Source of the DNA: Zarea fungicola
Taxonomy: Eukaryota; Ascomycota; Sordariomycetes; Hypocreales; Cordycipitaceae
Direction: 5' to 3'
NCBI GenBank assembly: GCA_900169235.1
Contig: FWCC01000075.1
Coordinates: 1 to 64,000 of the forward strand
Length of the DNA: 64,000 bases
Part shown: one piece after another, positions 33,824 through 46,820 of the stretch
Layout of the letters: each line of letters starts with the position of its first letter
Numbering within the stretch: the first letter of the stretch is position 1
The notes under the pieces: model-generated
Told to the model about the DNA's origin: nothing
Seen by the model: only the letters and a program-made list of their open reading frames with translations
Databases searched by the model: none
Translations under genes and position numbers: made by a program

Positions 33824-36764
33824 GATGAATTACCCTGCTTGCTACAGAAACAAGAGATATATCGTCAAACAGTTAGAATTAGGGATCTTGTGCAGCTTTC
33901 TGGCAATACTTATCGCAATACTTATAGCGAAAGCTAGTTGTCATGACGTATTAGCTCATCTACCAAGCTCAACCAAACCTTGATTAAAGTATTGAACAAG
34001 GCTGCGCCGGGTGGAGCGGCTGTCAATCAGCATCTAAATGCAGAAGTCGCCGCATCTTAATGCAGAAGTTGCCGGCAACATGACGTCTTGGACGGATTAC
34101 AGGCTCACAAAACGTTTTTTTTTTTAGAGTATTGAGCAAGACTGGCTGTGGAGAAGTTGCAGATCAGGCGGAATTGTCAACTGTGTTGGGCTATGTGAGG
34201 TACAAGGGTATCCGACTCTACTGGATTGTCTACCAGCTAAAGTCCTACCAAAAGCTTTTTGTACCAAGGGTCCATGCGAGCGGCAAGGCAGACAATCGGA
34301 ATAATTACTACGTTCAAACAGACGATTTTAATCTGTCAAAAATGGCGCGCAATGACCGGCGCAAGAGAGTAACAGAGCCCATGAGGCGCAGGGCGATGCG
34401 AGTGTGACAGCAAAAGTCCGACAAAGAGTAAAAGAGATCAGATCCATTAGTATTAATAAAATAATAGAAGGGATAGAAAAGAAAAGTGCGCCTGAAGGAT
34501 TTGCTGAAAAGTTTTCTTCTTTTTTTAGCCCTGATATGCTGCTGGTTTTAGATTTAATTTGAAGTTGCAAGGGTTCGACATGTTGGCCAGCGTCGTGGCG
34601 GGCACGCACTACAGAATGTGGTCGAGTAACCACTCACTTCGCAATGGGCGCAAGAAAGTAATAAAGATTAAGCAGAATACCAAGAAAAATATAATATCAA
34701 AGAAATCAAGCATCTCAAGGAAAACAAGCACATCATGAAAACAGGTATATCAAGCCAGAGGGCCATTGCTGGTCTAGATGGTGTGGTTCTCTTTTAACCA
34801 ATGTAAGAAATAGTTCACTCTTAAGAGTTTTGTTTTGATAGTTTTGTAGACCTCCTTTTCGCGCCAGGTTTGTTCTTCTTCATGATAATCACTTCAGAGA
34901 GCCCTTTTGCCCATTTGTTTGAAACCATCACCACGTCACCAGACCATCAAGAATCAACCAAGACACCATCCAGAAGTATCACGGCCGCACCAGGCACAGT
35001 TGCGTTGGAACTGCCCATAATGAGGCGCATTTATGACGAAGAGGCCCTGTTGAGGGAGGTGTTTGGGGCTGAATGTGTCAAATGGCGTCATAACACTGCA
35101 AGATTTACACGTTAGTGTTTTAATACGTTGCGTAGATGAATTATTCTTCGCCTCACTCTTGCAGCCACCTTGAGGAGAGACTACTCAACCGAACAGTCCC
35201 TCTCCCACAAAGACTATATCTTCTTCTAGAGCTATTGAGCTACCAGGATCAGCATTCGGAATACATGAATAGAAGCTTGTTCGACAATCAACTGCAACCA
35301 TCCACCGAGATTGTGTTCTCTTGACTTGGCAACAAGACCTCCCTGCAAACAGATCAGCCACTCGTTACCATTGCTTCTACTCGGCTCTATTCTGACTCAT
35401 ACGAGTCCAGATCGTGCAATGTTTCAGGCGCGGTCTATCAGGACGCGTATGCCATTTGAATCACATTAGAGCTAGCTAGTCTCCCATCCTAGCGCGGCGA
35501 TAATGTGTGTCTACTACTTGTATTACTCGTAAGAACCATCTTAGTTAATATAATAAAACGTATATTATAGACATTCTGCCAGATAAGAGCTTATGTGGCC
35601 ATTCAAGAACACGGGAATGGAGGGCCAGAGTAACCGACCTGCTTAGGGTACCCAATTCAGTGCGAATACACGAATAGGGGATGAAACGCCACCAGTACCT
35701 GCGCAAGGTATAAGTATAGTGCAGAATTTAGTTGGGTGACGTCCATCCGTGGAGGCCTAGATCATACCTCGGGACCGGATGTCGGCACGCACGGGAATAA
35801 TCATCCGATGGCTGCCCCTAGCAATAGGTCCTACGCCGCCGCCCAAACGGAGTAATTAATTACCACGGCAAGAACAGCAAAGACTTCCATTATTATGCTC
35901 TGCTGCCTTGATCTGATATCATTATCTGCAATATCCTGGACCGTCTTCACGCTTTCGACAGCGGATCGCAGCTAGGGTGAGGGCGGAGGTAATCGTTACT
36001 GCGCGGAATCTCTGAGCTAGTTTATCGAGCTTCTTTGCTGCTCCGACAACAAGGCTGAGCATGTACTTGTACTTGTTGGACCTTGGGACCTTTTGTCTAC
36101 CATTTCCAAAAGGGTGTAGGCGCAGTTGCAGCAGCACTTCCTCGTCAGGCCAAATACAATAGTGCCTGTAAATTTAAGGGGTCAGTACGGTTCCATGGAA
36201 GCCTCCATGCCGTTCATCAGACGTGAGTGAATCTGGTTGCCAATTCACCCTACTTCGCCACGCTCAGGCTTTGTCATCCTTCCCAGTCCATGTTAGGATG
36301 TCCTGTGCGCATAACAGAATATTTTCTGCCTACGCTCTAAATCATCGAAGTACAAGAAAAATATCCAAGTAAAGTTGAACGTGGCGAAGTGCGGAAACAA
36401 AGGGGCCAGAGGGCGGCAGCGACCCGTGACAAAAACAACCATCGGCGGCGAATTCCGAGGCGCAACAGCGAACGGGCTGGGCTAATAACGCCTCTAGAAC
36501 TAAAGCCCCGCAGAACTTGCCCGAATTGCTTTTCGTCAATGTTTGCTTTCCCTCAGAGCCTAAACGGGTAGGTTCCATGTCGCACAGGCTGCAGGCAACC
36601 GACAGATTACGTCCCTTTGGCAGCAAACAAGGCTATAAGCCGGAAGGGCCTCGGTTCCCATTTTCCTACAAGGACAACACTTGTAGAAAAACTACACTCT
36701 GGTCGCCGCCATCACTCCCGCCTCCCAAAATATTACTGGAGTCAATCTCGGATTATTCGCCGTC
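33824..36764. other. Gene-poor 2.9-kb region with a possible gene relic
   Basis: No intact gene is supported. Several short frames lack splice context. A plus-strand segment at 34981-35115 resembles the end of an isoprenylcysteine-methyltransferase-like protein. A minus-strand 71-codon frame at 35922-36137 has a helical look but no recognised domain. Base composition is normal, so heavy RIP is not apparent. The last few hundred bases are the ABC transporter promoter. Confidence 0.5.
34981..35115 (+). pseudogene. Possible C-terminal relic of an ICMT-like methyltransferase
   Basis: The frame ends MRRIYDEEALLREVFG and then ...RHNTARF shortly before a stop. This is close in pattern to the C-terminal tail of isoprenylcysteine carboxyl methyltransferase-like proteins (EExxLxxxFGxxYxxYxxxxxRFIPG). 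The expected upstream transmembrane exons are not found, and the final RFIPG-like ending is lost. The resemblance is judged by eye only. Confidence 0.3.
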
Positions 36765-39700
36765 ATGTCGTGCCCAACCGGAAGCGATCAGATGATTGGA
36801 CCACGAGTCGACCCGTCATGTCGACCCTTTGACTTTACGCTTCGATTTGAGGATATTGTGTTTGGCTGCGTACTCGCAACTGTCTTCATTGCACTTTCTC
36901 TGATACAATTAATTGGCATGTGGTGGAAGACGCCCAAGGTCTTGAACCAGTCCAAAACACTTCTAGGGACCAAGTTGGTAAGTTTCCACCGATCTGGCAC
37001 TTCCGTCATCCAACCTCTTGACTTTCGGCTTATATTTTGTCAATACATAGTGCACATTGACTGCAGTGCTCGCACTTCAACTCGGATTTGTTGCCCTTCG
37101 CCAGCGTAGCGCAAGCCTGGTCACTGGTCTGTCCGTGGCGGGCGGCGTCCTCACCAGCGCTGCAACTGCAGTGGCGATGGTTTTGTGCTTTGTTACCCAT
37201 CAGCGATCGTTGAGACCATCTACACTCATTGACCTCTACCTCTCTGGTACAATACTTGTTGGCATCGCCCAAGTTCGTACAATCTGGCTGGTCTCCGGCC
37301 CAGGACCCATATCGGCTATCATAACATCCTCTCTTGCTCTCAAAGTTGTCGCCCTTTTTCTGGAGTCAATTTTCAAAGTCCCTCATGATGGAAATACAAT
37401 GGGAAGAAAGGTGGCCATTGAACCTTCTCTTGGGCTCTGGTCAAGGGCCACGTTTTCTTGGCTCGCAACAACGTTTCGGGTGGGCTACGCCAAGGTAATA
37501 ACTACTACAGATCTTCCCAAACTTGATCCCAGGCTCGAAAGCCGTGTGCTGAACCAGCAATTATGGTCAGCTTGGTCACGCTGTAAGTTCCTGAACTCGT
37601 ACTACTTGCCTTCCATTCATGGATAATCTAATCTAATGATGCCTAGATGACAAAAAAAGCAAGTACTCGTTACTGAAAGCCTGCTTTCGTGCCTTCCTGC
37701 TCTCTTTCTTCTCAACTGTCATTCCTCGCCTCTTTGTGACCGCATTTACCTTTACTCAGCCATTTCTAATTACCGTGACTCTGAGATATATAAGTAACAA
37801 GCAACATTCCGAGGATGACGGAAAGGGTCTCATTGGCGCCTGGGCTCTGGTCTACATTGGCATCGCGGTAAGTGAATTACTCTGGTATTTTCGTTTTCTT
37901 TTGTTTTCGCAATTGTTTCCATCTGTTCTAATACTTCAACTTTAACCCTGTGAGGAATAGATATCCAACTCAATTTACAGTTACCAGAATCTCCGATTCA
38001 CCACGCGCATCCGTGGCGGCCTAATCTCGATCATCTCTCAATGTACTCTGAACACTCGACCTGTGGATATGGGAAAGATTACGGCCGTTTCCCTGATGAA
38101 TACTGACATAGCTCGTATTGCTGATGGTATGCAAATGTTCAATGAGATTTGGGCTTCACTCCTAGATGTGGCTATTGCTTGTTGGCTTCTCCAGCGACAG
38201 CTCTCACTGGCCTTCCTGGCACCTGTTCTCCTTATTTTGGGTAAGAACTATCGGAATATGAGGCGACTGAAATACCGAATTATCTGTTAATAAATTGTTA
38301 CAAAATAGTGTTCATTGCAGCTACCTCGAGAGTGGCTGCGTCAGCAAGCTCATTCCAGAGGCAGTGGATCGAGAAAGTCCAAGAACGACTTCGTTTTACG
38401 TCTACAGTGATTGGCGACATGAAAAGCGTCAAGTTACTTGGCATTTCAAGTGTTGCGTCTGGTATTATCGGCACTATGAGGCTTGACGAGATTCGAACTT
38501 CGCGGGCGTTTCGCAAAATTATTGTCGCAACTATTCTCCTGTGTATGCCCAATTCCACATTTGTTCTGTTGCGCAGGTGAACTAACAGATATCTGCGTGC
38601 TTAGCACTTACTCCTATCAATCTTGCGCCTGTGGTCACTTTTGCAGTATATGTGGTGATTTCCGTCTATTGGAAAGACGGTACTCTTGTTACCGCACAGG
38701 CATTCACCTCGATTGCTCTTGTTTCTTTACTCACAACACCAGTTATTGTCTTTATACAGACTCTCCCTAATGTACTGCAGATGAAAGGGAGCTTTGATCG
38801 AATTCAAGAATACTGCTGTTATTCGATTACTCATGAGCACCAGTCCACTGTAGCTGCTGCTGGAACCAAACCCTTGACGCGATCTACGGTAGATGAGGCT
38901 GCTGACAGTTCCGCCGTTTTACCTTGCCAAAAAGGGGACGTGCGGGAGAAAACAGCCGCTACCTCTGAGAAGATTCAGCTTTTGACTGGGAAAAGCTTCG
39001 CTTGGAGCCACGAGGCCAATCCTTTCCTGAAGGACGCCAGCGTAACTATTCAATTGGGTGGCATCAATGCAGTGACCGGGCCGACGGCAGGCGGCAAATC
39101 GGCTCTGCTGCAAAGCCTTCTTGGCGAAATGGTTGAAGATCCTCCCTCTCCAAGTCAGCGTCTGGCGAGAACAATTGCATACTGCAGTCAGAATCCATGG
39201 CTGGAAAACTGCACTATTCGTGAGAGTGTTTTGGGGGGTTCAGAGTACGACGATGTATTTTACAAGAAAGTGCTCTGGGCGTGTGCGCTCAGGGACGATA
39301 TAAACCAGCTTGACAAGAAAGATGAGACAATGGTCGGCAGTCGAGGACTGAATCTCAGTGGAGGGCAAAAGCACCGCATCGTGAGCTACTCAACTCCCAT
39401 TTTTTTGGTTCAAAGTGTCGGTAAACGTTGCTAACACAAGGGCATTTCTCAGGCTCTTGCTCGGGCGGCTTACTCCAGAGAGAAAGTCGTCCTGCTTGAC
39501 GACGTCTTCAGCAGCCAAGACCAGGATACATCGGCCAAAGTCTGGGCCAGAGTCATAGGCCCTGGTGGCCTGTTGCATCAAAACGGTTCAACCATCATCA
39601 TGGCAACTACTTCTCGTTTGTCACCTCTCTGGCCAAGTATTTCTTTTCCTTTCTAACGCAGCCTACTTATGCAGCGTTCCACATTGCCAACGCGGATAAC

Positions 39701-42080
39701 ATTATTGTCGTTGAAGATGGTCGTATTTCTGAGATGGGACCCCTTGCCAGTCTCTTACACAGCGGAGGATATGTGAGTGGCCTTGAGCTGGAACTCAAAG
39801 GGTTTACTGGAAGCTCTGTCGCGGTGGAGGAGTATGCCGAATCCGCCGCGGGCAGCGCTCCAGCTCTATTTCCCGCAGATTTGCCCGAAGTAGATGAGAG
39901 GAGCAAGCTCCAAGACACAAGACGAAAGGAAGGAGACATGTCTGTTTATAAGTACTATTTGTCAGGAGCAGGCTATTTTTTGGTCGGCCTGCAAGTGCTT
40001 GCCATGATAGTATGGATCTTTGGCACTGAATTCTCTAGTAAGTTTCAATCCCGATTCAGGTTATTTCGTTTTGAATACTGGAGTCTAATGATTCTTTAGC
40101 AATTTGGGTGAAGTGGTGGTCTGCCGCCAACGAGCAAAAGGCTAATGACAGAGTAGGAATGTACCTGGGCGTTTATGCTGCATTGGGTGTAATCTCCACG
40201 ATAGGGGCATGTGCGGCTGCTTGGTATGTGAATATTTCTCAACAAAGCAGCGCAATTCTAACTTGCTATGTCAACCAAATAGGACGGCCATTATTTCAAT
40301 TATTTCCAAGTCGTCCGTCAAGTTGCACTCCGACCTGCTTCAAGCCGTTCTTGGGTCTGTATCAATTTTGACAAATTATTTGAGAGCAAACGTGGCTAAC
40401 CTAGGTATTTCTTGCAGTGCTCCTTTTCAATTGTTTTCTGCCACGGATAGTGGAGAGATTTTGAATCGGTCAGTGCCTTTCCATCTCAATAATGTAATTC
40501 CAAGACAATCCGCCGCTAACCCTGTGTTGCAGATTCGGCCAAGACATGGAACTTATTGACATGGAACTCCCTTCCATCATGGTCAATTTCTCGTCAAGTG
40601 GGTTTTGTATATGACGAAGCGCAATCACTGCCATTCTAACCAATAATAGCTGTATTCTCATGCTCTGCAAGAGTCATTATTATCGCTATTTTCTCAAAGT
40701 ATCTCGGTATCGGCATCCCACTGATGGGTGTTATGCTGTTCTTTCTCCAGCGCTTCTATCTTCAAACTTCACGTCAGATTCGACTTCTCAATATAGAGGC
40801 CAAGGCACCGCTGTACAGTTCTTTGACTGCAGTCACAGAAGGTTTAATAACGATTCGAGCATTTGGATGGCAACGCCTGTATCAAGAAAGATTCGAGCTC
40901 CTCATTGATGCATCACGGCAACCTTCGTATATGCTGAGTTGTATACAGTTTGCACTGGGGTTTGTATTGGAACTGTTAACTGCGATTTTGGCCGTGTCGC
41001 TTGTCGCAGTTACAATAACACTTTCTGAGAGCTTCGACGCCGGGAGCGTTGGTGTGGCTCTTGTCATGGTGGTTGGCTTTAGTGAAATCCTTACACGGCT
41101 AATCACATCGTGGACAAAGATGGAGACAACCGTTGGTGCCGCAGCAAGAGTACGAAGATTTACGATGGAAACAGCTTCTGAAGAAAGCCACCTGCAAAGA
41201 GCGGTCGTTCCTGCGAGTTGGCCCGCTACCGGTAGTGTTGAGGTCCAGAACCTTACTGCCTCTTACACGTAAGCGATATCCTCCAAATAAACTGATTTCT
41301 GTGCTGACCCGTCCTCTTGACACAGCTCTGGTTCAGAACAAGTGCTTCGGAATGTTTCCGTCTCCATTGCTGCAGGACAGCATATTGCCGTATGTGGCCG
41401 CAGTGGAAGTGGAAAGAGCTCTTTTGTCCTCGGGTTAATGAAAATGATTGAAGTCGACCCCAAGAGCATAGTTTGCATCGATGGTGTAAATGTCTCCACG
41501 CTGGCTCCATCGGACTTTAGAGCACGCCTGAATGTTGTCCCGCAAGATCCGTTTTTTGTTGCAGGCTCATTGCGACTGAATCTAGATCCATTCTCTGTTG
41601 CTACTGACGAAACCATCGAAAATGCTCTACGTAGAGTTCAGCTTTTCCAAACAGTCCAGGAGAAGGGAGGGTTGGATGCGGATATGGATGCCAAGATGTG
41701 GTCTGCTGGCCAAAAGCAGCTCCTCTGTTTCGCAAGAGCCCTTGTTCGAGATTGTAAACTCCTGATATTAGACGAAGCAACAGGCAAGTAAGTCAATCCA
41801 ACCTTTAAATGAGCTGAGAACACTATGCTAACTTATTCGAAGCACAGATGCCAGTACGGACGGCATCATACACGACATTATTAATTCCGACTTGGTGGGA
41901 TGCACAGTACTCTCGATTATGCACCGACTGGATCATGTACTTTCATTTGATAGAGTGGCTGTTTTTGCAAATGGCGAGCTCGTCGAGTATGATGCGCCAT
42001 TGCAGTTGCTGCAGCAGACCACTAGTCGGCTCACTGCGCTTTACAATGCCAGCAAAAATGGAGTAGCGGCGACTGACTGA
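36765..42080 (+). CDS. ABC transporter, subfamily C (MRP-type), full length
   Basis: Fifteen exons join in frame to 1477 aa: 36765-36977, 37051-37582, 37647-37867, 37961-38240, 38309-38542, 38605-39380, 39453-39636, 39675-40037, 40100-40223, 40283-40354, 40418-40468, 40533-40597, 40650-41268, 41326-41787, 41843-42080. The order is TMD0, TMD1, NBD1, TMD2, NBD2, as in fungal multidrug/conjugate exporters. NBD1 has Walker A GPTAGGKS at about residue 650, signature LSGGQ and Walker B VVLLDDVFSSQD. NBD2 has Walker A GRSGSGKSS at about 1268, the ABCC-type signature WSAGQKQLLCFARA and Walker B LLILDEATG. TMD2 shows the family block DMELIDMELP. No pathway genes flank it directly; the secreted hydrolase at 32-33.8 kb is the nearest gene. 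Confidence 0.93.
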
Positions 42081-43270
42081 GCAAATCATTACTTTTTGAA
42101 TACTTTTCAGGAGAGAATGGATGCTTGATGTTTCGGAATGAGCTGCGCCGGAAAACAATTTCATTGCAGTACTGACTTTCGGCTCAATTTCTTTCCCTCA
42201 AATCTGTTACATTTTCGGTCGGGATTCTGCAGCAGTATCTTTCGCAGTAAAAGACCATTTTCAATATTTTCAGGCATGGCAAATAAACACTGTAAATTTT
42301 ACTAGAAAATAATTTCCGCTCCAAGAAAATCGCGATGCTTTAAACAGGCTTGGTGCTGAGATACCAAGTACGGCGGGATTGTAGGCAGGCCCGAATACAA
42401 CCGGAAATTTACAACTACACTCCTGCACAGTCTTGTCATAAAAAGGCTTCTAAACGAATTTAAACCTACATTTATTAGACAGCTGCGTATTGGTCGCTTC
42501 TTCTTCGCCTGAGTACCAATGAGCTATTTGATTGGCGGGATCGGCATGATGCCCCACTTTACTGGGCAGTCGATGATGGCCAAGTCATTTCTTCATGGAA
42601 CAAGCAAATTTTAGTACTACGCAATCGTATCAAGCCAAGGCCGAAATCGAATTTGCAAGACTAACAGTGTTGGTATTTAAACTGCCATTTATTTCTCTCA
42701 ACTCCCTTTGCTAGTAGAGGCACTGTTCGAGCTGTGATGATGACGGATGGCGCTTCTCACAGCAAATCAATATCGGCCGCAGAATAAGCAATTAATAAAA
42801 ATATGTAATAATACACTTGTAAAATACCACTGCATTATAAAAGCCGAAATGCTTCATCTATCACTGATACGTTGTCAAATATGGGTAACGGACATCTCTC
42901 CCCGACAAGTCATGTGACTGTGCACGTGCCAAAGCCAGCTGCTCGTTTGGCACTAGCGCGCGCAAGCAGCAAGCAGCAAGCAGTTGCATGCATCGCGACA
43001 AGGCTGCATCGCCCCAGGACTGAGCTGACAAACCCGGCGGCTTGCCTTGGCCATCGACAGCAACTTATAGACGCCAGTTTTCATCAAAATATTCATTCTA
43101 CCCATCAAATCCAACTCTGTAGAATGCGCTTTATGCAATAAGGGTCTCATTCTGCCCTCGCTGTCGCTACCGCAGGGGTTGGTCCAACCGACGCAGTGGC
43201 GTCATAGCCCGTTCCCCGCGGAGCTAGTTGCGCACGCGTCGCGCATCAATCGCACCGCTGCTGGCCCAAT
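42081..43270. other. Intergenic between ABC transporter and ADA2
   Basis: About 1.2 kb with no supported gene. A GCAAGCAGCAAGCAGCAAGCAG-type short repeat lies at about 42962-42983. The open frame at 42872-43141 overlaps it and is not called. Confidence 0.5.
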
Positions 43271-44919
43271 ATGGGTGTGATACGGAAAAAGACTGTCAAT
43301 AGGGGTGGCGAAGGGGGTGTCAAATATGTTTGCGATGCTTGCTCCGTAGATATTACATCAACGGTATGTCCTTGTCCCCCAGTGTGCCTGCCAATCCGTC
43401 GCAAGGAGATGTCTGCATCACCAATTGCTAACTTGGCTCCCTAAACCAGGTCCGTATTAGATGTGCAGACCCGGCATGCACAGACTTTGATCTCTGCGTC
43501 TCTTGCTTTGCCAAAGGCGAGTCGCGCAACGCCCACGACCCCGCTACACACTCGTTCCGCGTCATTGAACAAAACTCGTTTCCCATTTTCGACGAAGAAT
43601 GGGGCGCCGACGAAGAACTGCTCCTGATCGAGGGCGCTGAGATTTACGGACTCGGCTCGTGGGCCGACATCTCAGACCACATTGGTGGCTTCCGCCAGAG
43701 AGACGAAGTGCGCGACCACTACCTCAAGACGTTTGTCGACTCGCCCAACTTTCCGCTTCCGAAGCGCTGCAGCCCGCATGACAACGAGCTGGCCAAGGAA
43801 ATCCCCCGCGAAGAGTTTCAAGCGCGCAAAAAGCGCCGAATCGAAGAACGACGAGAAGCCGCCAAGAATGCCCCCGCACTTCAGGCAAAGACGAAACCGA
43901 CGGCCAGTGTGCCGAGCTGTCACGAGATTCAAGGATACATGCCTGGCCGTCTAGAATTCGAAACCGAACACGCCAACGAAGCCGAAGAAGCGGTACAGCT
44001 CATGCAATTCGACCCTGGTGATGGCATCAATCCCAAGACGGGAGAGCTAGAGCCGGAGATGGAGCTCAAGTTGACAGTCATGGAGATTTACAATTGCCGA
44101 CTCACGCAGCGAGTGGATCGCAAAAAAGTCATTTTTGAACACAACCTGCTCGACTACAGGGAAAATACAAAGCTGGAGAAGAGACGGACCAAGGAGGAAA
44201 AGGACATGGTGCAAAAGGCCAAGCCCTTTGCTCGGATGATGAATGCCAAAGACTTTGAGGACTTTTGCCAAGGATTGGTCGACGAGCAAAATCTACGATC
44301 TGCCATTTCCCAGCTGCAAGATTGGCGCAGCCTAAAGATTGGCGATTTGCGCAGCGGCGAGAAGTACGAGAATGAAAAGGCGTCGAGAATACAAAAGGCG
44401 ATTCCCATGGGCTCCATGGACCGCGAGCGTCTGGCATCGACACAACGAAATAAGCAAGCGGTACCTGTCGAGCCACCGAGCGGAGCGGCGCTGCTTGTCG
44501 CGCCCGAGTTGCCAGAACACATCAACCAGAGCACCGCCGACGGCGACAGCAAGGTGCTTGTCAATGGCCAAGCAAATGGGGTCAATGGGCATGTCGCACC
44601 GCCGCAGCAACAACCACCACCGACACCGCGTCCCAAGTACGCGCCGCAGCCTATTTCTGGCGTACAGCCGCTCCATCTCACGCAGGACAATGCGCCTGAC
44701 CTGCACCTCCTCACGGCAGACGAGGCCAAGCTCTGCGAGACTATCCGCCTGCAACCGAAGCCATACCTGATGATCAAGGAGCAGATACTAAAGGAAGCGC
44801 TCAAGACGAATGGGTCGCTCAAGAAGAAGCAGGCCAAGGACATTTGCCGGCTCGATTCTCAGAAGGGGGCGAGGATATTTGACTTTTTCATCAATGCTGG
44901 CTGGGTTGGCAAGGCATGA
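43271..44919 (+). CDS. ADA2: Transcriptional adaptor ADA2 (SAGA/ADA HAT module)
   Basis: Two exons (43271-43363 and 43450-44919) encode 520 aa. Ada2 links the Gcn5 acetyltransferase to SAGA and stimulates nucleosomal histone acetylation. Domains in order: a ZZ zinc finger at about 20-70 ([31 protein letters not shown]), a SANT domain at about 85-135 ([21 protein letters not shown]), an ADA2 central region with [15 protein letters not shown], and a C-terminal SWIRM domain at about 430-520 ending [14 protein letters not shown] Pro/Gln-rich linker precedes SWIRM. The first ATG gives the expected very short lead-in to the ZZ finger. Confidence 0.96.
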
Positions 44920-45552
44920 AGAAATAATAAATGGATAGGGCTGCACACTGTATACTGCTTTTTTTTTCAAGGGGCTGGTTTCTCTGGCATATAAATTTGG
45001 GCCCGGATATGCCCTGGTGTTTTAGTTGTTGGTTTGTCTCCATCTACAGTCCGGTACAAGGTAGTCAAGACGTATGTTGATTATGTCTTGATGGTGGGCT
45101 TTCTTTTTCTGGTGAATGGCGTCTGTTATAGCGAGAAATGATATCCTTTGGTTTTCTTACATCCGTTACAGGCCGTTCATGCAGTTCATTTAGTTGAAGT
45201 GCTGAATTGTAGAGTGATCATGCCATGCTCACGACCTCGTGACCATGCAAATTTTTCGCAAGAAATTTTATTCCATTTTTCTGGAATAAAATAAAATAAA
45301 AATCAATGGCACTTTCAGCATGGTTACTTTTCATGTGGCGTTGACATTGTAAAGTATAAAAGATAATGTTCCTGGGGATCAACGCCTCCCCAGGTTTTGC
45401 CCCGCTCTACCATTCAGGCACACGGCCTCTTCTCACCAGTGCCACCAGCGCCACTCTCCAACTCAACAACCCTCACTATATTTTTCTGTTTCGATCCGTA
45501 ATCACTTTCCACAGCTTCCTGTCAACCGGATTTTCACGAGGTGGGAAATACA
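44920..45552. other. Intergenic between ADA2 and Cdc25-like gene
   Basis: About 630 bases. Poly-T and AATAAT/AATAAA-like strings near 44925-44935 and 45284-45298 may be 3'-processing signals. Nothing else was recognised. Confidence 0.5.
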
Positions 45553-46072
45553 ATGATTACCATTGCGAATGTAAAGTGGATTTCCGCCAAGGCCCTCTCA
45601 GAAAAGATTCTCGCTGAGCGAGATTTGGGCCAAACGACGTATGCCGTTGTCGATGTCCGTGACGATGGTACGTTGAAAAAAATTGAAAAATGAAAAGAAA
45701 TATGGGAGAATAGATTGAACCTTTTTTTGCAACTCTCCATAAGATTGAATCTAACTTTCTTACTTAGACTACCTGGGCGGCCACATCAAAGACGGCATCC
45801 ATATCCCCAGCGCCCAGCTCGACGTCATGATGCCCACCCTCGTGCGCCGCCTCGCGGGCAAGAAAATGGTCGTCTTTCACTGCATGTTTAGCCAGGTCCG
45901 GGGACCGAGCTCCGCCGTGCGCTACCTCCGCGAAAAGGCTGCGACGGATGGGGGGAGCGACGCGCAGGTGGTGTATTGCCTCGAGGGCGGCTTCTCGAGT
46001 TGGCAGCAGTCGTTTGGGCCGGATGAGAGGTTGACGGAGGGGTACCGCAAAGAGTTGTTTGAGGATGAATAA
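45553..46072 (+). CDS. Rhodanese-fold Cdc25-like phosphatase (Ych1/Ibp1/Acr2 type)
   Basis: Two exons (45553-45667 and 45768-46072) give 139 aa. The single rhodanese domain carries the active-site loop HCMFSQVRGPSSA, an H-C-x5-R phosphatase/arsenate-reductase signature, at about residues 77-89. It is preceded by DVRDDDYLGGHIKDGIHIP. Fungal relatives act as small Cdc25-like phosphatases or arsenate reductases; the seven-residue Cys loop favours phosphatase or reductase activity over sulfurtransferase. The terminal VYCLEGGFSSWQ is the usual closing helix of the fold. No arsenite exporter is adjacent, so an arsenic role is not supported by context. Confidence 0.9.
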
Positions 46073-46410
46073 ATTTTATTATTAGCCTTTGGCTTTCCTT
46101 CATTTAAAGGTCTCTTGGCATCATTGTAGAAGACTTGCTGAAGTGGCTTGGTGATTCAAAGTTCATGCAGAGCGCAGTCAGCAAGTAGATGGCTGACGAC
46201 AAATATGTAAAATATGTCTTAAGTCACGTCCTCTTTCCTGGAAACCTTTTTTTGGCAGTTTGCTTTTTATTTTCCCAAATTGAGGCTTGATGGTTCGACG
46301 CCACCTCCATACTCTACAGGGTCCTCCCCAGCATCTTCACCTCTTACTTTCTACATTGTCTGGAGGTGGCTTTTTATTTTTAAAACTCTCTTGCGCCAAC
46401 GAGTTCAATG
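46073..46410. other. 3' flank of Cdc25-like gene and presumptive promoter of the orphan at 47215
   Basis: Nothing distinct beyond AT-rich 3' flank (to about 46250) and the onset of pyrimidine-rich sequence after 46300. Confidence 0.45.
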
Positions 46411-46560
46411 GAAGCATCGAGGGCGTCTTCTTCCTATCTGCGTATTCCTCTGCCTGCGGAATTTTCTTACTTAAACAACCGCTTCTCCCTTCATCTCTCT
46501 CCTGTCTTTTCAACCTTTGCACACCAGCAATCAGAACTTGAGTTTCAACACTCACTTCAA

Positions 46561-46630
46561 CTACTCTACTCTACTCTACTTTACTTACTCTACAATACAA
46601 TACTACACTACACTACACTACACTACACTA
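46561..46630. repeat. CTACT / CACTA microsatellite
   Basis: Four tandem CTACT units (46561-46580), a degenerate bridge, then five tandem CACTA units (46606-46630). Confidence 0.9.
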
Positions 46631-46820
46631 CACAACACAAGTCTACTCGACACAAGTCCGCTCGACAATACACTACACACTCAACTTCTCAATCAGCTTC
46701 AATAAGCAAAACCTCTTGCTGGTTTGATAATACAAGTCAACCACCTTTACCAATCAGAAAACTTTCTATACCGGAGCATCTCTGGTTTGTATACCTCCTG
46801 GATTATCCCCAGCTACGTAT

